This document shows, piece after piece, positions 1 through 6,610 of a DNA stretch of 11,223 nucleotides (positions within the stretch are counted from its first letter, which is position 1; every line of letters begins with the position of its first letter). The stretch covers positions 1 through 11,223 of the forward strand of contig CADBME010000398.1 of NCBI GenBank assembly GCA_902795715.1, given 5' to 3'. Both the position numbers and the translations under genes were made by a program. This stretch comes from an uncultured Lachnospiraceae bacterium. GTDB lineage: Bacteria > Bacillota_A > Clostridia > Lachnospirales > Lachnospiraceae. The notes under the pieces are model-generated. The model was not told the DNA's origin and did not search any database. It saw nothing but the letters and a program-made list of their open reading frames with translations.

Positions 1-129
1 CTTAAGGGAAGAACCCGTGATTCCTTTTTTCTTTTTTTCTTTCAAATCATGAGCTAAATCCAGAAGATAACGAATCTCTTCTTTTGTGTAATCCTTTAAT
101 GTCAAAAAATTCCGCCCTTTAAGGTTCAT
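1..129 (-). CDS. argF: Ornithine carbamoyltransferase, N-terminal fragment (cut by window edge)
   Basis: The 43 codons visible on the minus strand read MNLKGRNFLTLKDYTKEEIR followed by a leucine-rich and then lysine-rich helix. This is the characteristic start of anabolic ornithine carbamoyltransferase (roughly 300-330 aa in the family), which makes citrulline from ornithine and carbamoyl phosphate in the cytoplasm for arginine synthesis. The carbamoyl-phosphate motif (STRT) and the ornithine-binding loop would lie beyond position 1 and cannot be checked. The ATG at 129-127 is chosen because a GGGAGG ribosome binding site sits 8 bp upstream. The gene lies about 93 bp after the LTA-synthase-like gene, behind its own promoter-like sequence and a terminator-like hairpin, so it is probably a separate transcription unit. 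An aspartate carbamoyltransferase is less likely, because this N-terminal pattern is the ornithine type. Confidence 0.85.
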   Translation of the reverse strand, partial: MNLKGRNFLTLKDYTKEEIRYLLDLAHDLKEKKKKGITGSSLK

Positions 130-161
130 GAACAGTTCCTCCCAATTCATATTTAATAATA

Positions 162-202
162 ATTATACAGATATCCTTATCAAATTCAGACTGTCCTGTC
201 AA
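162..202 (-). promoter_or_regulatory. Putative argF promoter region
   Basis: A perfect TATAAT lies at 167-162 on the minus strand, about 33 bp before the argF ATG. A perfect TTGACA lies at 202-197, but the spacing between them is 29 bp, too long for one sigma-A promoter. Either TATAAT works with a poor -35 (TCTGAA at 17 bp), or TTGACA works with GATAAG at a 15-bp spacing. The AT-rich stretch between TATAAT and the ribosome binding site (about 141-169) has TGTAT- and TGAAT-like half-sites of the kind ArgR binds, but no good full ARG box. The promoter assignment is reasonable; the operator is speculation. Confidence 0.4.
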
Positions 203-203
203 G

Positions 204-236
204 AAAAAACATGGATTGACCGTCAATGAGTCCCAT
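204..236 (-). terminator. Candidate intrinsic terminator after the LTA-synthase-like gene
   Basis: Read on the minus strand, ATGG (236-233), a 5-nt bulge, then ATTGAC-G-GTCAAT (227-215) and CCAT (214-211) form an imperfect hairpin. One G and a run of six T (209-204) follow directly. The hairpin overlaps the TGA stop codon (225-223). The inner stem would open to a 3-nt loop, and the bulge weakens it, so this is a plausible but not strong terminator. Its position between the two genes fits separate transcription of argF. Confidence 0.45.
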
Positions 237-2181
237 ATTTGGATAAGAGATTCTGATCCAGGACCTCCTTGCAGGTCTCAATCAGACTGACTGCCCGGTC
301 GGAATTGGCCTGGCAGTAGTCCTCGTCCACAGGAAAGCCCTGACCGGTGTCAATGGACAGCATCCGGCCTCCGGCTATGGTCCCGTCCCTGCCCATGACA
401 TAGATCACATCTTTGCTGCCTCCGATAAAGGAACCGAGGCCCACATAGGATATCTGGGCTATATAGCCTTCCCGGGCATTGAGGAGATCATGTCCGAACA
501 CATAGGGAGTCGGAATGGTAAGATCCATGAGATTGGCTATGGTGGGCATGATGTCAACCTGCCCTCCTACCGTGTGAATGGTTTTATGATCTCCAAGTCC
601 GGGCAGATGGATGACCAGAGGAACTCGCAGCATCTCATCATAGTCATAATCTCTTCCCAGAAAACGGCTTACGGATTCCCGGACGGCCGGGGTCTCCCGA
701 TTCATTCCCTGATGGTCTCCGTAGATCACAATCATGGTCCGGTCGTAGAGATCATTTTCCTTCAAATAGCGGATCAGTTCTCCGAAAGCCTCATCGGTGT
801 AACGTACTGTCTGCAGATAATTGCCGAATAAGGTTCCCTTGTCTTCCGGCTTGAGTGCCAGGCTGGTCATGGAAGGATCAAGTTCATAAGGGATGTGGTT
901 TGTAAGAGTCACCATAAAGCTGAAAAAGGGTTTCTTTTCCTGCTTCATGATATCCACACCCTGCCGGAAGAGCTCCTTGTCCGTCAGTCCGAATCCGGAT
1001 GATTCCGTCATATCAAGCTCCTCCTGAGAATAGAATTTCATAAACCCCTGGTTTTTGTAGGCTTCACCCCGATTCCAGAAGGTGCGGATGTAGCCATGGA
1101 AGGCCAGAGCATCATAGCCCTCATCTCTCAGCATCCAGGGCAGACCATGATAGGTATTGTCCACGTACATCCGGTAACACTCCCGTATATTGTTGGGATA
1201 GAGGCTGTTGAGGACAGAGAATTCCGCATCGCAGGTGTTTCCTGTACCTGTTGTGGAAAAGAAACGGTCAAAATAAAAGGAATCCTCCTTAAGCATTCTG
1301 TTCAGGTTTGGCGTAATCTCCTCCCCGTTATATTTGGCCCCCAGGACAAAATCGTTCAGGGATTCCGTCTGGACTATGATCAGGTTTTTACCCTTTGCCA
1401 CTCCCCGGTAAAGGTCTCCTTCCGATTTGGGAACCAGACTTTCCATGCTTTCCCGGATTTTCCCTTCGTCAGCATTCTTCCTGAATATGGGCCTGATCAC
1501 ATTGACTATGATATCGTTGGTATGGGAGGTGAAAAATTCTATATGATTTACCCTCTGGACATCTCTCTGGTTTTGAGGATTGATGGAGTAATAAAGCCAG
1601 GCTGCGCCGGCTGCCAGGACCAGGGCCAGGCAGAGGATCTTCTTTATTGTCCCCGGCTTCTTCTCTTTCAGTCCGGACAGGTGTCTTCTGTAAAGCCAGA
1701 GGGCTATGGGGTAATCGATCAGGGTCAGGAGGCAGAGAGGTGTCAGAGCCGCCCCGATTACATTGCCATCCCCTGCAATCTGAAAAAGGCTGCCGATCTG
1801 CCGAATCTGATTGATGGAGACACATCTTCCGAAATAGCTGGAATAAGCGGCATCGGCCAACATAAGAAGGGTGATCAGTGTGTAGCTGATATAGAAGAAA
1901 AATCTGTGCCAGCTTCTCCTTCCGGTCACTCCGATGGCATAGATGGCCAGAAGGACCAGGATGGTGATGATCGGAGCTTCGTAAACACAGATCATCTCAT
2001 AGGCCGGGACATCCTCCCCGGATGCCAGGATCCTGAGATATCTCCAGACATTCATCAGATCAAGGACATTAATCTGCCAGTAGTATATCCAGGTCTTTAT
2101 CATAAAAACCGGCAGGATCAGCCAGGCCATAATCTGCATTTTTATGGTTTTTTCACTTTGTCCGTCGATGTTGGTCATCAT
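223..2181 (-). CDS. LTA synthase family protein (membrane sulfatase-fold phosphoglycerol transferase)
   Basis: This 652-residue protein has the LtaS architecture. About five membrane helices fill residues 17-200 (near 17-35, 67-87, 94-113, 139-164 and 181-199). A sulfatase-fold domain outside the membrane follows, from about 262. LtaS enzymes move glycerol phosphate from phosphatidylglycerol onto lipoteichoic acid or similar polymers. The catalytic and metal residues can be placed by comparison with S. aureus LtaS: E273 in QTES, nucleophile T316 in GNTCDAEF, W369 and R371 in FWNR, H429 in LTNH, and D489/H490 in YGDHQG. The length matches S. aureus LtaS (646 aa). Two adjacent ATGs (2181 and 2178) follow a GAGGG site; the first has 7-bp spacing. 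The real polymer substrate cannot be told from sequence, since clostridia carry several paralogues, so no symbol is given. Confidence 0.88.
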   Translation of the reverse strand: MMTNIDGQSEKTIKMQIMAWLILPVFMIKTWIYYWQINVLDLMNVWRYLRILASGEDVPAYEMICVYEAPIITILVLLAIYAIGVTGRRSWHRFFFYISYTLITLLMLADAAYSSYFGRCVSINQIRQIGSLFQIAGDGNVIGAALTPLCLLTLIDYPIALWLYRRHLSGLKEKKPGTIKKILCLALVLAAGAAWLYYSINPQNQRDVQRVNHIEFFTSHTNDIIVNVIRPIFRKNADEGKIRESMESLVPKSEGDLYRGVAKGKNLIIVQTESLNDFVLGAKYNGEEITPNLNRMLKEDSFYFDRFFSTTGTGNTCDAEFSVLNSLYPNNIRECYRMYVDNTYHGLPWMLRDEGYDALAFHGYIRTFWNRGEAYKNQGFMKFYSQEELDMTESSGFGLTDKELFRQGVDIMKQEKKPFFSFMVTLTNHIPYELDPSMTSLALKPEDKGTLFGNYLQTVRYTDEAFGELIRYLKENDLYDRTMIVIYGDHQGMNRETPAVRESVSRFLGRDYDYDEMLRVPLVIHLPGLGDHKTIHTVGGQVDIMPTIANLMDLTIPTPYVFGHDLLNAREGYIAQISYVGLGSFIGGSKDVIYVMGRDGTIAGGRMLSIDTGQGFPVDEDYCQANSDRAVSLIETCKEVLDQNLLSKYGTH

Positions 2182-2234
2182 CTTTTTTCCCTCACGCCTC
2201 TTCTTTTATCCCTTCCACTTTGCAGTAAGCACAA

Positions 2235-2256
2235 AGGGAACTGTCTCCAGTTCCCT
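2235..2256 (-). terminator. Strong GAGA-loop hairpin, probable terminator of the nfeD-SPFH transcript
   Basis: On the minus strand AGGGAACTG (2256-2248), GAGA, CAGTTCCCT (2243-2235) form a perfect 9-bp stem closed by a GNRA-type tetraloop. Flanking CAC/GTG could extend it past a small internal loop. The sequence after it is TTGTGCTT, a broken rather than clean T-tract, so termination may be partial. It starts 31 bp beyond the SPFH stop codon and ends 53 bp before the next gene. A weak promoter-like pair (TTGTGC, 18 bp, GATAAA) overlaps its downstream edge and could start the LTA-synthase-like transcript. Confidence 0.6.
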
Positions 2257-2287
2257 AAAGTGTCTTTATGATTCTTTTCCCGGCTGA

Positions 2288-3256
2288 TTATCTGCCTGCA
2301 GGGAGACCTTCATTCGGATCTGCTCCGGTCTCACTATCGGCTGCACTTTCTTTCAGTGCAGACACCATACCAACCAGGCCCTGAATGTCTGAAGGTACAA
2401 TGATCTTGGTTGCCCTGCCGTCAGCCGCCTTGGCAAAAGCTTCTACAGCTTTGAGCCGGATGACTGATTCGTCAGCACCAACTTCTTTGAGGGCTCGCAG
2501 ACCATCTGCCGTAGCCTGCTGAACCTTGAGGATGGCTTCCGCCTGACCTTCCGCCTCCCGGACAGTAGCTTCTTTCTTGGCCTCGGCATTCAGAATAGCG
2601 GCTGCTTTATGGGCTTCTGCCTCAAGGATGGTGGACTCTTTCATACCTTCAGCCCGGAGGACTGCAGATTTCTTTTCACCCTCGGCCCGGAGAATGGCTT
2701 CTCTTCGCTCACGCTCGGCTTTCATCTGTTTTTCCATGGCATTCTGGATTTCTGCCGGCGGGATGATGTTTTTCAGTTCCACACGGTTAACCTTGATTCC
2801 CCAGGGATCGGTGGCCACATCCAGAGTCGCCCTCATCTGGGTATTTACATTTTCACGGGATGTAAGAGTCGCATCCAGTTCCAGGTCACCGATGATATTA
2901 CGCAAGGTGGTAGCTGTAAGATTCTCAATGGCCATGATAGGATTTACGACACCATAAGCATAGAGCTTGGGATCGGTGATCTGATAGTAAACCACGGTGT
3001 CAATCTGCATGGTAACGTTATCCTTGGTGATTACCGGCTGAGGCGCAAAATCAACAACCTGCTCTTTGAGAGAGACTCTCTGGGCAATCCTGTCGATAAA
3101 AGGAACCTTGATATGGAGTCCTACACCCCAGGTCCCCTGGTAGGTTCCAAGTCTTTCTACAACGTAGGCATGGGCCTGGGGAACGATCTGAATGGAACTT
3201 GCAACTGTATAGATAATCAATACCAGTATGAAAATAATTCCGACTAAACTAAACAT
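2288..3256 (-). CDS. SPFH/band-7 (stomatin/QmcA-like) membrane scaffold protein
   Basis: This 322-residue protein has an N-terminal membrane helix (about 3-22) followed by the SPFH domain (about 24-180), with the typical stretches VPQAHAYVVERLGTY, DNVTMQIDTVVYYQITDP and WGIKVNRVELKNIIPP. An Ala/Glu/Lys-rich coiled coil (about 175-255) carries five 11-residue repeats, and the C-terminal part (about 260-300) resembles the stomatin oligomerisation region. Such proteins form large rings in membrane microdomains and often work with NfeD partners in membrane quality control. The ATG at 3256 is preferred to an upstream start at 3289 because AGGAGG lies 8 bp before it and the membrane helix then begins at once. 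Its start overlaps the nfeD end by 8 bp, and its ribosome binding site lies inside nfeD codons, so the two are probably translationally coupled. Confidence 0.92.
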   Translation of the reverse strand: MFSLVGIIFILVLIIYTVASSIQIVPQAHAYVVERLGTYQGTWGVGLHIKVPFIDRIAQRVSLKEQVVDFAPQPVITKDNVTMQIDTVVYYQITDPKLYAYGVVNPIMAIENLTATTLRNIIGDLELDATLTSRENVNTQMRATLDVATDPWGIKVNRVELKNIIPPAEIQNAMEKQMKAERERREAILRAEGEKKSAVLRAEGMKESTILEAEAHKAAAILNAEAKKEATVREAEGQAEAILKVQQATADGLRALKEVGADESVIRLKAVEAFAKAADGRATKIIVPSDIQGLVGMVSALKESAADSETGADPNEGLPAGR

Positions 3257-3701
3257 CGATGAATCCTCCTTTCTGTTCCGGCACCACAATCAGCTTGACA
3301 CCGGATATTTTCTGAACGATAACTTTCTGGCCCTCCTGTATGGTCACATCATCCGAAAAGCTTCTGGCTGTCCAGATCTGACCTTTTAAGTCCACCTGGC
3401 CCTGGCTCTTCAGGTTGTCAATTCCCTGGGTTACCAGGCAGGGCTGGCCGATCAGGCTGTCAATGTTGGTTGCCTGCTTCTTGCTTTTTAAATTGGATCT
3501 TACCACCGGCGCGATCAGAACCAGGAGAAGGATCGTGACCACTGCGAAGGCAAGAATCTGAACCCATATGGAAAATCCGAGCGAAGCCATCAATGCACCG
3601 GCCAGAGCTCCCCCGATAAACCAGATGGAAGCAAGAGAAAGTGTGATGATCTCAATCACCAGAAAAACAACGGCTGCAATCAGCCAGTATGATACAGGCA
3701 T
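3249..3701 (-). CDS. NfeD-like membrane protein, partner of the SPFH protein
   Basis: This 150-residue protein is of the short NfeD (YbbJ-like) type. Two to three membrane segments occupy about residues 5-67, including a glycine/alanine-rich hairpin (IWFIGGALAGALMAS). A soluble C-terminal OB-fold domain follows from about residue 80 (SLIGQPCLVTQGI...GQVDLKGQIW...EGQKVIVQKISGVKLIVV). It lacks the ClpP-like serine protease domain of long NfeD proteins. Short NfeD proteins are typically encoded next to stomatin/SPFH genes, as here. Start ATG 3701 has an AAGGATGGTGA ribosome binding site. The 147-bp gap upstream (3702-3853) has no gene; a GATAAT -10-like hexamer lies near 3741 on the minus strand but no good -35 was found, so its promoter is unresolved. 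Confidence 0.88.
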   Translation of the reverse strand: MPVSYWLIAAVVFLVIEIITLSLASIWFIGGALAGALMASLGFSIWVQILAFAVVTILLLVLIAPVVRSNLKSKKQATNIDSLIGQPCLVTQGIDNLKSQGQVDLKGQIWTARSFSDDVTIQEGQKVIVQKISGVKLIVVPEQKGGFIDV

Positions 3702-3853
3702 ATCTTCACCATCCTTTCCATAGTGTTATTAAAATTATCCCGTATAAAGTGAAGCCACAGGGGAACCATGCGTGCATCATACATGACTTTGAATGGGAAG
3801 TCCATCGATCAGAATCAAATCCATTTCCCTGCTTTTACCGTATCTTTTTCTGA

Positions 3854-4822
3854 TTATGCCTCTTCTTTAAGCCATGCAGCAACATCAAGAGCATGGTAGG
3901 TAATAATCATATGAGCACCGGCCCGCTTCATGCCGATCATATTCTCCATGACGATCTTCTTCTCGTCAATCCAGCCATTGGCTGCTGCAGCTTTCACCAT
4001 GGAGTACTCTCCGCTGACATTGTAGGCGCAAAGAGGCATATCGGTCCTCATGGAGGCAGTCTTCAGGATATCAAGGAAGGCAAGAGCCGGCTTTACAATA
4101 ATAATATCGGCTCCTTCATCTATATCATCCTGGATATCACGGATGGCTTCTCTGCCATTGTGATAATCCATCTGGTAAGTCTTTCTGTCACCAAATCCCG
4201 GTGCGGAATGGGCAGCATCACGGAAAGGTCCGTAATAGCCGGAAGCCATCTTGGCACTGTAGGACATAATGGGAGTCATAGCCAGTCCGGCTTCATCAAG
4301 AGCTTTCCTGATGGCTTCCACATGTCCGTCCATCATATTGGATGGGGCAACCATGTCTGCTCCGGCCTGGGCGCATGTTACCGCTGTCTTAGCCAGAAGA
4401 GGCAGGGTCTCGTCATTCAGGATTTCCCCGTCTTTGATGACGCCGCAGTGACCGTGGGATGTATACTCACACAGGCAGATATCCGCAATCACAATCAGCT
4501 CCGGATATACTTTCTTGATATGGCGAATAGCTTCCTGAATGATGCCATGTTCATTGTAGGCTTCCGATCCGCACTCATCCTTATGGGCCGGGATACCGAA
4601 AAGAAGGACAGCTTTTATGCCTGCTTCCCTGATCCTTTCGATTTCCTCATCCACCCGGTCGATGGAATACTGGAAAATGCCCGGCATGGAATCGATAGGG
4701 TTCTTCATATCCTTACCTTCAATCACAAAAAGAGGGTAAATCAAATCTGAAACCTGAATGGATGTCTCCCTTACCAATGCTCTCATATACTCTGAAGAAC
4801 GAAGTCTTCTTCTTCTGATCAT
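3854..4822 (-). CDS. hemB: Porphobilinogen synthase (delta-aminolevulinic acid dehydratase)
   Basis: This 322-residue protein matches HemB over its whole length. It condenses two 5-aminolevulinate molecules into porphobilinogen, the first shared pyrrole of heme, siroheme and cobalamin. The two Schiff-base lysines are K191 in MSYSAKMASGYYGPFR and K244 in IIVKPA. The zinc site cysteines 116, 118 and 126 are all present in DICLCEYTSHGHCG, so this is a zinc-type enzyme rather than the Asp-containing magnesium type. ATG 4822 is chosen over an in-frame GTG at 4831 because AGGGAGG lies 8 bp upstream and includes that GTG. The gene lies 85 bp beyond the acetyltransferase gene and may be read through from the cobalamin operon, from the promoter-like site upstream, or both. 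Confidence 0.97.
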   Translation of the reverse strand: MIRRRRLRSSEYMRALVRETSIQVSDLIYPLFVIEGKDMKNPIDSMPGIFQYSIDRVDEEIERIREAGIKAVLLFGIPAHKDECGSEAYNEHGIIQEAIRHIKKVYPELIVIADICLCEYTSHGHCGVIKDGEILNDETLPLLAKTAVTCAQAGADMVAPSNMMDGHVEAIRKALDEAGLAMTPIMSYSAKMASGYYGPFRDAAHSAPGFGDRKTYQMDYHNGREAIRDIQDDIDEGADIIIVKPALAFLDILKTASMRTDMPLCAYNVSGEYSMVKAAAANGWIDEKKIVMENMIGMKRAGAHMIITYHALDVAAWLKEEA

Positions 4823-4858
4823 ATAAAACACCTCCCTGAATACATGATCTAAAAAAAA

Positions 4859-4867
4859 TTTATAACA
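4859..4867 (-). promoter_or_regulatory. Possible extended -10 promoter element for hemB
   Basis: On the minus strand TGTTATAAA (4867-4859) matches an extended -10 (TGn plus a TATAAT-like hexamer). It lies 36 bp before the hemB ATG, in an AT-rich stretch followed by eight T residues. No convincing -35 hexamer sits 16-18 bp upstream, so the call rests on the extended -10 alone. Confidence 0.35.
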
Positions 4868-4891
4868 GAATTAAATAAACTGACTTTTTGA

Positions 4892-4905
4892 CCCTGATAC
4901 CAGGG
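4892..4905 (-). other. Short perfect inverted repeat just after the acetyltransferase stop
   Basis: CCCTG-GTAT-CAGGG on the minus strand is a 5-bp stem with a 4-nt loop, starting 2 bp after the acetyltransferase TAG stop. It is followed by TCAAAAAG and not by T residues, so it does not look like an efficient intrinsic terminator. It could be a weak pause or mRNA 3'-end structure, or chance. Confidence 0.3.
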
Positions 4906-4907
4906 AT

Positions 4908-5330
4908 CTAAGGTATCTGCAGATATTGTATCATACCCGGTCCCAGGTTCTCAGTAGGTCTGGCAATAAAACCGTGTTTTTTATAAAAACGTTCCCTGCC
5001 TCTGGCACACATGAGATCAAACATCATCATGGTTCCGGAGAAACCTTCATGGATCACGAAGTCTTTCAGGGTCTCAAGAATTAATCCGCCGATTCCCCGG
5101 CCCTGAACTTCAGGCCGGATAATCAGATCCTGAACGTAACAGATGATCGCTCCGTCGCCCACGATTCTGCCCATACCTACCGCTTTTCCGTCAACATACG
5201 CCACCAATATATACAGGCTGTTATCCAGCCCTTTTCTGGCCTGGTCCCTGGTCAGCCTGTGAAAATGCACCGATTCTCTCAGGTCCAGATAGGTATCCAG
5301 ATCCAGTTTGTATTCAACTAATTGTATCAT
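4908..5330 (-). CDS. GNAT family N-acetyltransferase
   Basis: This 140-residue single-domain protein has the GNAT fold signature. Strand and motif A, YVQDLIIRPEVQGRGIGGLIL (split here as YVQDLIIRPE at 65-74 and VQGRGIGGLIL at 75-85), contains the acetyl-CoA pyrophosphate loop Q76-G-R-G-I-G81. Motif B ends in the common RFYKKHGF (114-121). The family transfers acetyl groups from acetyl-CoA to amines; the substrate here cannot be told. The gene lies between the SirC-type gene and hemB in the same direction, yet no link to tetrapyrrole synthesis is known to me. ATG 5330 is the only workable start, since in-frame stops lie upstream, but no ribosome binding site is visible: the 20 bases before it are AT-rich and belong to a tandem repeat. 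Confidence 0.88.
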   Translation of the reverse strand: MIQLVEYKLDLDTYLDLRESVHFHRLTRDQARKGLDNSLYILVAYVDGKAVGMGRIVGDGAIICYVQDLIIRPEVQGRGIGGLILETLKDFVIHEGFSGTMMMFDLMCARGRERFYKKHGFIARPTENLGPGMIQYLQIP

Positions 5331-5331
5331 A

Positions 5332-5410
5332 TTTATTATCGATTTGTACTTGTTGTTTAGTATAAGTCTTCTTTATTATCGATTTGTGCTCGTTGTTTAA
5401 TACTGGTCTT
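5332..5410 (-). repeat. Two-copy 39-bp tandem repeat upstream of the acetyltransferase gene
   Basis: Copies at 5332-5370 and 5372-5410 are aligned with a 40-bp period and 33 of 39 identical bases. The end nearest the gene, ACAAATCGATAATAAA on the minus strand, is identical in both copies and contains the palindrome ATCGAT. The first copy ends one base before the acetyltransferase ATG, so the repeat is the entire upstream leader. A TATACT -10-like hexamer (5364-5359) occurs in the proximal copy only; in the distal copy it has become AGTATT. Duplicated operator, duplicated promoter or simple slippage are all possible. Confidence 0.85.
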
Positions 5411-5464
5411 TCTCTGATTTTCTATTCCCCCTGCATGGGGATCATCCCTCAGGATCTGATTGGC

Positions 5465-6088
5465 TTATTCCCCCTGTTCATCCTCCCCGGCAAGGGCATC
5501 TACCTCTTCCGGAGTCGGAATCCTTTTCTGACTGACTGCATTGTCAAGAATCTGCCGCAACAGCTTCCGCCTCTTCTTCTCATCATGAATCCGGACCTTG
5601 AGCCGGTCCCGGATCTGTCCGATACCCCTGGCCAGATCCCCATAAAAAAAAGGAATCTCTCTCTCAATCAGCCGCCGTATATGTCTTGACAATCCCGGAC
5701 TGTTCCCTCCGGTATTGATTCCAATGCTGACATCGCCTCTTTTCACGACAGCCGGGAAGAAAAATGTACACTCAGCCGGACAATCCACCACATTCACCGG
5801 AATATGGCAGTCATGACAGAGAACCGCAATCCGGTGGTTCTCCTCCCGGTCTCCGGTTGCAGCCACCACGAGTATGGCTCCCTCCAGGTCTTCCTGACCT
5901 AAAAGCCCTATCCTGCGGCAATCCTCCTCCAGCATGGAGGTCAATTCTTCCTCCATGGAAAGGGCGGCCAATCTGACATCCGCCCCATAGCTGAGCAGGG
6001 TCCTGACCTTCCGGCAGGCCACCTTGCCGCCGCCGGCAACCAGACATTTTTTTCCTTGAATATCGATAAAAAGAGGAAAATAAGCCAT
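5465..6088 (-). CDS. sirC: Precorrin-2 dehydrogenase / sirohydrochlorin chelatase domain protein (SirC/Met8/CysG-N type)
   Basis: This 207-residue protein matches the N-terminal module of CysG and stand-alone SirC/Met8. It oxidises precorrin-2 to sirohydrochlorin with NAD+, and some members also insert the metal, leading to siroheme or the cobalt-early B12 branch. The NAD-binding motif is VAGGGKVACRKV (17-28). D102 in NVVDCP aligns with catalytic CysG D104. T126 in INTGGNSPGLSRHIR aligns with CysG S128. The CysG methyltransferase half is absent. The gene starts 3 bp after the cobQ fusion gene; the ribosome binding site (GAGAG/AGGA just before the ATG) is weak, suggesting translational coupling. 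As the last cobalamin gene before a 134-bp gap, it hints at the anaerobic (cobalt-early) route, which needs sirohydrochlorin, but siroheme supply is equally possible. Confidence 0.92.
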   Translation of the reverse strand: MAYFPLFIDIQGKKCLVAGGGKVACRKVRTLLSYGADVRLAALSMEEELTSMLEEDCRRIGLLGQEDLEGAILVVAATGDREENHRIAVLCHDCHIPVNVVDCPAECTFFFPAVVKRGDVSIGINTGGNSPGLSRHIRRLIEREIPFFYGDLARGIGQIRDRLKVRIHDEKKRRKLLRQILDNAVSQKRIPTPEEVDALAGEDEQGE

Positions 6089-6091
6089 GTC

Positions 6092-6610
6092 CTATCTCTC
6101 GATTCCTATGCGGGCGCTGATACCCCGGTCAAATGGATGTTTTCTCTTGCAGATTTCCGATGCATAATCCGCCAATGCAAGGATCTCTTCCGAAGGATTA
6201 CGCCCGGTCAAAACGACTTCAAGCGATTTGGGCTTGTTTTTTAGAAATCCTATCACATTATCTTCCGAAAGCAATTCTTTGTCAATAGCATAAAGAGCTT
6301 CGTCCATGATAACCATGTCATATTCATCTGCATGATCGGCAATATAGTCCAGGGTCCTGTCGTTGTTTTCCCGGACCTGGTCAAGCTCTTGTGTGTCCAT
6401 CTGGAAGGTGAATTTTTCATATTCCCTGCCGGGCAGGACCGTAACCTGGGGAAGCTGCTCTAAAACAGACCGCTCCCCGGACCGGTTGTCTTTAAGGAAC
6501 TGGTGGAGAAGAATCTTCTTTCCCCGGCCGGCAGCTCTCATGGCCAGGCCCATGGAACAGGTTGTCTTTCCCTTTCCGTTCCCGTAATAAAGGTGAACAA
6601 GTCCCCTGCC
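6092..6610 (-). other. BtuR/CobO adenosyltransferase domain at the C-terminus of the fusion
   Basis: This is the part of the fusion gene that codes for residues 541-712. In most bacteria this domain is a separate protein of about 170-200 aa. It binds ATP through GNGKGKTT in the reversed orientation typical of the BtuR family and transfers the 5'-deoxyadenosyl group to Co(I) corrinoid. All the family landmarks are present in order (P-loop, [39 protein letters not shown]), so the domain should be active. It carries no internal start codon with a good ribosome binding site that I could identify, which favours one bifunctional polypeptide. Confidence 0.88.

Noticed and set aside
1096..2271. Long plus-strand open frame of 391 codons opposite the LTA-synthase-like gene
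   Set aside because: It is antisense to a gene with clear catalytic motifs, and its translation shows no recognisable domain or membrane pattern of its own.
2609..3247. Plus-strand open frames opposite the SPFH gene
   Set aside because: They are shadows of a repetitive Ala/Glu/Lys coding sequence read on the opposite strand; the minus-strand gene is unambiguous.
3702..3853. Small gene or terminator between hemB and nfeD
   Set aside because: Only very short frames without good ribosome binding sites occur, and the possible hairpins have large loops or 4-bp stems and no T-tract.
3893..4750. Plus-strand open frame of 285 codons opposite hemB
   Set aside because: hemB is complete on the minus strand with all active-site residues; this frame has no recognisable protein family.
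5332..5410. CRISPR-like repeat pair
   Set aside because: There are two degenerate copies with only 1 bp between them, so there is no spacer, and no cas gene is near.
5411..5464. Terminator at the end of the cobalamin block
   Set aside because: CCCC-ATGCA-GGGG forms a short hairpin on the minus strand (near 5427-5440), but it is followed by AATAGAAAA rather than T residues, so it is not convincing.
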